Part shown: one piece after another, positions 59,594-64,000 of the stretch
Layout of the letters: the number at the start of each line of letters is the position of its first letter
Position numbering within the stretch: the stretch's first letter is position 1
Assembly: GCA_948543815.1 (NCBI GenBank)
Contig: CAOVHW010000003.1
Location: forward strand, 13,685 to 77,684
DNA length: 64,000 bases
Direction of reading: 5' to 3'
Origin: an uncultured Eubacteriales bacterium
GTDB taxonomy: Bacteria > Bacillota > Clostridia > Lachnospirales > CAMVHY01
Translations under genes and position numbers: made by a program
Notes under the pieces: generated by a model
Told to the model about the DNA's origin: nothing
Database searches by the model: none
The model's input: only the letters and a program-made list of their open reading frames with translations

Positions 59594-60835
59594 ATGGAAG
59601 ATAATGAGCAAAAAAATTCGGAGCAAAATAATCATGATGAAATTGATTACGCAAAAATTGTTAATAAACGTCGTAAACGTGAAAAAATTACCGGTATCAT
59701 TGCTTTAGTTTGTCTCGCAAGTATTTTAGGTGGTAGTGCAATTGGATTTGGATTCGGTTTCGGTACCGGTCTCGTTAATAATTTCTTAAATAGATATTCA
59801 AATAATGAAGATAATAATTTTTCATTTACAACTAATGAGCCACAAAAAACTAATGAGCCAACAACATCTATTGACAATCAAGACTCAGTTTCAATAATAA
59901 ATAATGTAACGAAATCAGTTGTCGTAATAAATACGGTTTCGACAACAAAAAGTGATATGTTTTTCGGCTTCCCAATTCAACAAGATGGTTCAGGTTCTGG
60001 AATAATTTTTTACGAAGATGATGAAAAAGTTTATATCGTTACGAATTGCCACGTAGTAAATGGCGCAGATACTGTAAGTATAACGATAGAAAATTCTCAG
60101 GCAATTCCAGCGCAACCTGTCGGAAAAAATGCACAATCAGATTTAGCAGTTATAAGTGTCAATAAAAAAGATTTGGCAAGCCAAAATATTACTAATATAA
60201 AAGTGGCAAGCTTTGGAAATTCTGATGAAGCACTCGTTGGTGAAAAAATTATTGCAATTGGAAATGCGTTAGGCGAAGGAAATTCAGTAACTTCTGGAAT
60301 AATAAGCGCTAAAGATAAAAAAATTAGTGTCGATGGCAAAGAACTTAATGTAATGCAAATTGACGCATCGATTAATAATGGAAATAGTGGTGGCGCCGTG
60401 ATAAATTCTTCAGGCGAAGTAATCGGTATAACGACGGCAAAATATGCAAAATTTACAGTCGAAGGAATCGCGTTTTGTATCCCTGCAAATAATGTCAAAA
60501 CAATTGTCGAAGAAATTATGAACTCGCCAAATAAACCTTACCTGGGAATCATGGGAATCAATATCACACAAAAAATTGCTGACGAATACGGCTTACCAAC
60601 AATCGGCGTATTTGTAAATTCTGTCGTGACTAACTCTAACGCTGAGAAATACGGCGTTCGAGAGTTCGATGTGATAACAAAATTTAACGATAAAACTGTT
60701 TATACCATGGAAGAATTGTCAAATTTAATTAGCAAATGTAAAATCAACGATGAAATAAAATTACACGTCATTCGTGGTGGCAACGGTTTGGATTTAAAAG
60801 TTAAATTAGAAAAATTTATTGAGAACAAGTTTTGA
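59594..60835 (+). CDS. HtrA/DegP-like serine protease
   Basis: The 413-residue membrane-anchored protease has a cytosolic N tail, one helix (about 33-63), a Ser/Asn-rich linker, a trypsin-like domain with His153 (VTNCHVVNGAD), Asp183 (SDLAVISV) and Ser265 (NNGNSGGAVI), and one PDZ domain (from about 315). It would degrade misfolded proteins outside the membrane. GGGAGGAATT precedes the ATG. Confidence 0.95.
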   Translation: MEDNEQKNSEQNNHDEIDYAKIVNKRRKREKITGIIALVCLASILGGSAIGFGFGFGTGLVNNFLNRYSNNEDNNFSFTTNEPQKTNEPTTSIDNQDSVSIINNVTKSVVVINTVSTTKSDMFFGFPIQQDGSGSGIIFYEDDEKVYIVTNCHVVNGADTVSITIENSQAIPAQPVGKNAQSDLAVISVNKKDLASQNITNIKVASFGNSDEALVGEKIIAIGNALGEGNSVTSGIISAKDKKISVDGKELNVMQIDASINNGNSGGAVINSSGEVIGITTAKYAKFTVEGIAFCIPANNVKTIVEEIMNSPNKPYLGIMGINITQKIADEYGLPTIGVFVNSVVTNSNAEKYGVREFDVITKFNDKTVYTMEELSNLISKCKINDEIKLHVIRGGNGLDLKVKLEKFIENKF

Positions 60836-60868
60836 TTTTTACAAAAGATTTTAAATGGAGTGAATTCA

Positions 60869-62113
60869 ATGTACGATTTTAATGAAATCGAAAAAGTTGA
60901 CCCAGAAATTGCGGCCGCAATTACAAAAGAAATTGACAGGCAAAATGATAAAATTGAATTAATTGCGTCAGAAAATTTTGTCTCCAAAGCTGTTATGGCA
61001 GCAATGGGTTCGCCGCTTACAAATAAATACGCAGAAGGTTATCCGTCAAAAAGATATTACGGCGGCTGCGAAAATGTTGATATAGTTGAAAATCTCGCAC
61101 GCGAAAGACTTAAAAAATTGTTTGGCGCTGAACACGCAAACGTTCAGCCACATTCCGGCGCACAAGCAAACATGGCAGTTTTTTTTGCAGTTTTGAATCC
61201 CGGCGACACAATCATGGGTATGGATTTGTCGCACGGTGGACATTTAACTCATGGTAGTCATGTAAACTTTTCCGGGCGATATTTTAAAATTGTTTCGTAC
61301 GGCGTCGACCAATCAACTGAAATGATTGATTACAACCAGGTGCGCGAGATTGCAAAAAAAAATAAACCAAAACTTATAATTGCTGGTGCAAGCGCTTATC
61401 CACGTGCAATCGATTTTAAAAAATTTGCTGAAATTTCAAAAGAAGTTGGCGCATATTTAATGGTTGATATGGCGCATATTGCAGGCTTAATTGCAACAGG
61501 TTTGCATCAAAATCCTGTACCATATGCCGATTTTGTTACATCAACTACGCATAAAACTTTGCGTGGGCCACGTGGCGGAATAATTTTATGTAAAAAAGAA
61601 TATGCAGAAAAAATTGATAAAGCTGTGTTTCCCGGCATACAAGGCGGACCATTAATGCATGTGATTGCAGCAAAAGCTGTTGCGTTTAAGGAAGCACTCG
61701 ATGATTCATTTAAGATTTACTGTAAAAAAATAATTGCAAATGCACAGGCACTTGCAACTGAACTTTTGACATTAGATTTTAAATTGGTGTCAGGCGGCAC
61801 GGACAATCATTTACTGTTGGTTGACTTACGGAATATGGGAATAACAGGTAAAGAAGCAGAAAAGCGTTTGGACGAAATCGGAATTACTTGCAATAAAAAT
61901 ACAGTTCCATTTGAAACTCAAAAACCATCGATAACGAGCGGTATAAGACTTGGGACTCCAGCCGTTACAACCCGCGGAATGGACACAGACGATATGCGAG
62001 AAATTGCACGCATAATCAAAGAAATAACTGTCAACTATGAAAGCAAAAAGCAAGAATGTTTGATGCGCGTAAAAAATTTGACAAATAAATATCAAAAAAA
62101 TATGTCTAAATAA
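60869..62113 (+). CDS. glyA: Serine hydroxymethyltransferase
   Basis: The 414-residue PLP enzyme converts serine and tetrahydrofolate to glycine and methylene-THF. It has ELIASENFVSKAV-type start (IELIASENFVSKAV), GYPSKRYYGGCE, VDMAHIAGLIA and Lys229 in TSTTHKTLRGPRGG. The start at 60869 follows TGGAGTGA. Its 3' end overlaps the convergent aroA by 22 bases. Confidence 0.98.
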   Translation: MYDFNEIEKVDPEIAAAITKEIDRQNDKIELIASENFVSKAVMAAMGSPLTNKYAEGYPSKRYYGGCENVDIVENLARERLKKLFGAEHANVQPHSGAQANMAVFFAVLNPGDTIMGMDLSHGGHLTHGSHVNFSGRYFKIVSYGVDQSTEMIDYNQVREIAKKNKPKLIIAGASAYPRAIDFKKFAEISKEVGAYLMVDMAHIAGLIATGLHQNPVPYADFVTSTTHKTLRGPRGGIILCKKEYAEKIDKAVFPGIQGGPLMHVIAAKAVAFKEALDDSFKIYCKKIIANAQALATELLTLDFKLVSGGTDNHLLLVDLRNMGITGKEAEKRLDEIGITCNKNTVPFETQKPSITSGIRLGTPAVTTRGMDTDDMREIARIIKEITVNYESKKQECLMRVKNLTNKYQKNMSK

Positions 62114-63357
62114 TCAAAGAAACCCGGAAATGAATCATCAACACATTGCGCATCATTTATTACCAATTCTTTATTGGCAGCAATTGCAAAAATTGCTAAA
62201 CTCATTGCAATTCGATGATCACCGTGCGAAAAAACTTCATAATTTTTATTTAAATCAAACCCACCTTCGATAATCATTCCATCGGACGTGGGCTTAATTT
62301 TTGCACCTAAACGGTTAAACTCTTCGGCAACGGTCATAATTCTGTCAGATTCTTTGAACTTTAATTGTTCAGCATTTTTTACAATACTCGTACCTTTGGA
62401 AAACAATGCTGCGACAATAAATGCCGGAAATTCATCAATCATATCGACAACGATATCGCCACAAATTTTAATTGATTTTAATTGTGACGAACAAACTTCG
62501 ATGTCGGCAGCATCTTCACCGGGATAAATTTCGTGCTGATTATTGATAAAAATTTTCGCACCCATTTTTTGCAAAACTCGTATCAAACCGGTTCGCCTTG
62601 GATTTACAAGCACGTTTCGTAAAATAATATGTGCACCGGGAAAAATTGAAGCGAGAACAATAAAAAATGCGGCAGAAGACGTATCTGCCGGCAAATTTAT
62701 TTTCTTGCCTATCAAACTTTGCTGACCAAAACATAAAATTTTATTGTCATGGCAAAAAATCTTACCGTCAAAATAATTTATCATTGTTTCCGTATGATTA
62801 CGAGATTTTATAGGTTCAATAATCTTTGTCGTTCCATTGCAAAATAAACTTGACAAAATTACAGCCGATTTAATTTGTGCGCTTGGCACAGACATTTTAT
62901 ATTCAATCGGTGAAAGTTGATTTGGCTCAATAAAAAATGTTCCGTCACACAAAGTTATTTTTGCGCCAATTTTTCTGAGCGCTTCTAATAACTTATTCAT
63001 CGGCCGCTTTTTCAACGAACCAGTGCATTTTATTTGTGACGGAAATTTTTGCCCTGCTAAAAGCCCCAGCATTAATCGAAGAGTTGTACCACTGGTTTGT
63101 GCGTTTAAAATTTTCTTTGGCTGTAAAAAATCTTGGCCATTTATAACAACTTTGTTGGACAAAACTTTTATGTCTGCACCCAAATCTTTCAAACAATTTA
63201 AAGTTGCTCGACATGAATTATTGAGCAAAAAATTTTTTATTTGAGTTTTGCCATTCGCAATTGCGCCAAAAATCAATGCGCGATGTGAAATAGATTTGTC
63301 AGCAGGTAAATTTATTACACCTTTAATAACCTTTTTCGTTCTCACAATTTTTTTCAT
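62092..63357 (-). CDS. aroA: 3-phosphoshikimate 1-carboxyvinyltransferase (EPSP synthase)
   Basis: The 421-residue enzyme of aromatic amino-acid synthesis has LPADKSISHRALIFGAIANG at the N terminus, the NAQTSGTTLRLMLGLLA motif, and the C-terminal FKESDRIMTVAEEF and SHGDHRIAMSLAIFA. The ATG follows GGTGA and overlaps pncC by 35 bases. No other shikimate genes are seen nearby. Confidence 0.96.
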   Translation of the reverse strand: MKKIVRTKKVIKGVINLPADKSISHRALIFGAIANGKTQIKNFLLNNSCRATLNCLKDLGADIKVLSNKVVINGQDFLQPKKILNAQTSGTTLRLMLGLLAGQKFPSQIKCTGSLKKRPMNKLLEALRKIGAKITLCDGTFFIEPNQLSPIEYKMSVPSAQIKSAVILSSLFCNGTTKIIEPIKSRNHTETMINYFDGKIFCHDNKILCFGQQSLIGKKINLPADTSSAAFFIVLASIFPGAHIILRNVLVNPRRTGLIRVLQKMGAKIFINNQHEIYPGEDAADIEVCSSQLKSIKICGDIVVDMIDEFPAFIVAALFSKGTSIVKNAEQLKFKESDRIMTVAEEFNRLGAKIKPTSDGMIIEGGFDLNKNYEVFSHGDHRIAMSLAIFAIAANKELVINDAQCVDDSFPGFFDYLDIFF

Positions 63358-63814
63358 CGATATTCACCAGCAATTTTTCACATAAAAAATCTAAAGCGGC
63401 ATTAACAGTTTGGTTGCGAATACTTTCACGGTTGCCAGAAAAATTATATTTTTGTACATAAAATCTGTCATTTATTTTCAAACCAATATAAACAAGTCCG
63501 ACAGGTTTTTGTGAATTGTCTGAAGTAGGTCCAGCAATTCCTGTCGTGGAAATACGAACTTCAGTTTCCAAACCATTTAACATTTCCAAAGCTGTTTGCT
63601 CGCTTACGGCGCCAAATTTTCTTAACGTTTCTTCGCTAACGCCTAATCTTTTTACTTTTGCAGTATTACTGTAAGCTACAATTCCTTCGAAAAAAATTTT
63701 GGATATTCCAGCGAAGTCGACAAATTTAGCTGACAATAATCCACCAGTGCATGATTCGGCACAAGACAAACTTAAATTATTTTTAATCATAAAATCAATT
63801 AAATACAAATTCAT
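63323..63814 (-). CDS. pncC: CinA C-terminal type NMN deamidase
   Basis: The 163-residue protein matches only the C-terminal domain of CinA: LSLSCAESCTGGLLSAKFVD, GISKIFFEGIVAYSNTAKV, GAVSEQTALEML, and the STTGIAGP motif. Members hydrolyse nicotinamide mononucleotide to recycle NAD. The N-terminal MoaB-like domain of full CinA is absent. No clear ribosome site precedes ATG 63814; it lies 14 bases after the upstream stop, so it is probably coupled. Confidence 0.93.
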   Translation of the reverse strand: MNLYLIDFMIKNNLSLSCAESCTGGLLSAKFVDFAGISKIFFEGIVAYSNTAKVKRLGVSEETLRKFGAVSEQTALEMLNGLETEVRISTTGIAGPTSDNSQKPVGLVYIGLKINDRFYVQKYNFSGNRESIRNQTVNAALDFLCEKLLVNIDEKNCENEKGY

Positions 63815-63828
63815 CACCAATCAAAATT

Positions 63829-64000
63829 TTATTCACTATCAATCGATTGTTTGTAAAATCTTTTAAGCTTTTCCATTGCCAACCCGTGCACAGAATCCAT
63901 CGGATAATTCCCTTTAAAATCTCTCTGTCCGGCCTGCACGCCTGTCAATATTTCAATACCTTCGTCAATATGTTTTATCGGATAAATATGAAATTGACCA
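63829..64000 (-). CDS. Partial Lon-related protease, C-terminal end
   Basis: The frame is open from the window edge to the stop at 63829, giving the last 56 residues. They include FHIYPIKHIDEGIEILTGVQ and AGQRDFKGNYPMDSVHGLA, which resembles the C terminus of Lon-related ATP-dependent proteases (YcbZ/LonC branch, where the pattern DEGIE-LTG--AG is typical). The assignment rests on this short piece. Confidence 0.5.
   Translation of the reverse strand, partial: GQFHIYPIKHIDEGIEILTGVQAGQRDFKGNYPMDSVHGLAMEKLKRFYKQSIDSE

Overview
The window is an AT-rich bacterial chromosome segment, packed with core genes on both strands. Gene content points to a Bacillota (Firmicutes) relative. Evidence: a HrcA-type CIRCE operator before grpE-dnaK, an L10-leader attenuator before rplJ, AddB, RecD2, MgtE, an ECF S-component beside type III pantothenate kinase, YigZ, a CxxC-type L33, and an F-ATPase c subunit carrying the full sodium-binding residue set. 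Shine-Dalgarno sites are strong (GGAGG, AGGTGA), and many promoters match the sigma-A consensus with 17-bp spacers. I cannot assign a class or genus. No IS element, phage, CRISPR array or rRNA was seen.

Layout. 1-0.5 kb: 3' end of a coiled-coil protein with a hydrophobic hairpin. 0.7-3.2 kb: grpE-dnaK heat-shock operon. 3.4-7.1 kb: OPT peptide transporter, PqqD-like protein and PepD dipeptidase. 7.2-9.6 kb: glycogen phosphorylase. 9.9-11.6 kb: unknown repeat-containing membrane protein. 11.7-18.7 kb: rpsU, an HD protein, glmM-glmS, DUF2752 and TM2 proteins, an unknown protein with a pRiA4b-like domain, yigZ and tRNA-Thr. 18.9-23.4 kb: a complete Liv-type ABC operon. 23.6-28.3 kb: a very large protein with two PPP-type phosphatase domains. 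28.3-33.7 kb: a small membrane protein, then addB-prmC-prfA. 33.9-38.4 kb: mgtE, then rpmG-secE-nusG-rplK-rplA-rplJ-rplL. 38.4-41.2 kb: divergent CoA genes (panT-coaX and coaBC). 41.2-42 kb: two unknown small genes. 42-46.4 kb: pheS-pheT and a stand-alone 5'-3' exonuclease. 46.6-50.7 kb: ybaB-recR-recD2-comF and two tRNA-Ser genes. 50.8-51.2 kb: a frameshifted gene. 51.4-59.5 kb: yihY-ispG-atpEFHAGDC-plsX. 59.6-64 kb: htrA, glyA, aroA, pncC and the end of a Lon-like protease gene.

How the genes work together. The ATP synthase block lacks atpB and has an epsilon subunit without its C-terminal arm; its c subunit suggests sodium coupling. Peptide import (OPT), dipeptide cleavage (PepD) and branched-chain amino-acid or related uptake (Liv) suggest growth on amino acids and peptides. 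CoA synthesis appears to start from imported pantothenate. Several conserved neighbourhoods are broken: dnaK lacks dnaJ next to it, rplL lacks rpoBC, addB lacks addA and atpE lacks atpB. This suggests a heavily rearranged genome.

The least ordinary material is: the duplicated phosphatase; two proteins that end in hydrophobic hairpins; a LivG with substituted catalytic residues; a gene that seems to start at ATC; and a three-copy family of intergenic hairpin repeats at gene ends.
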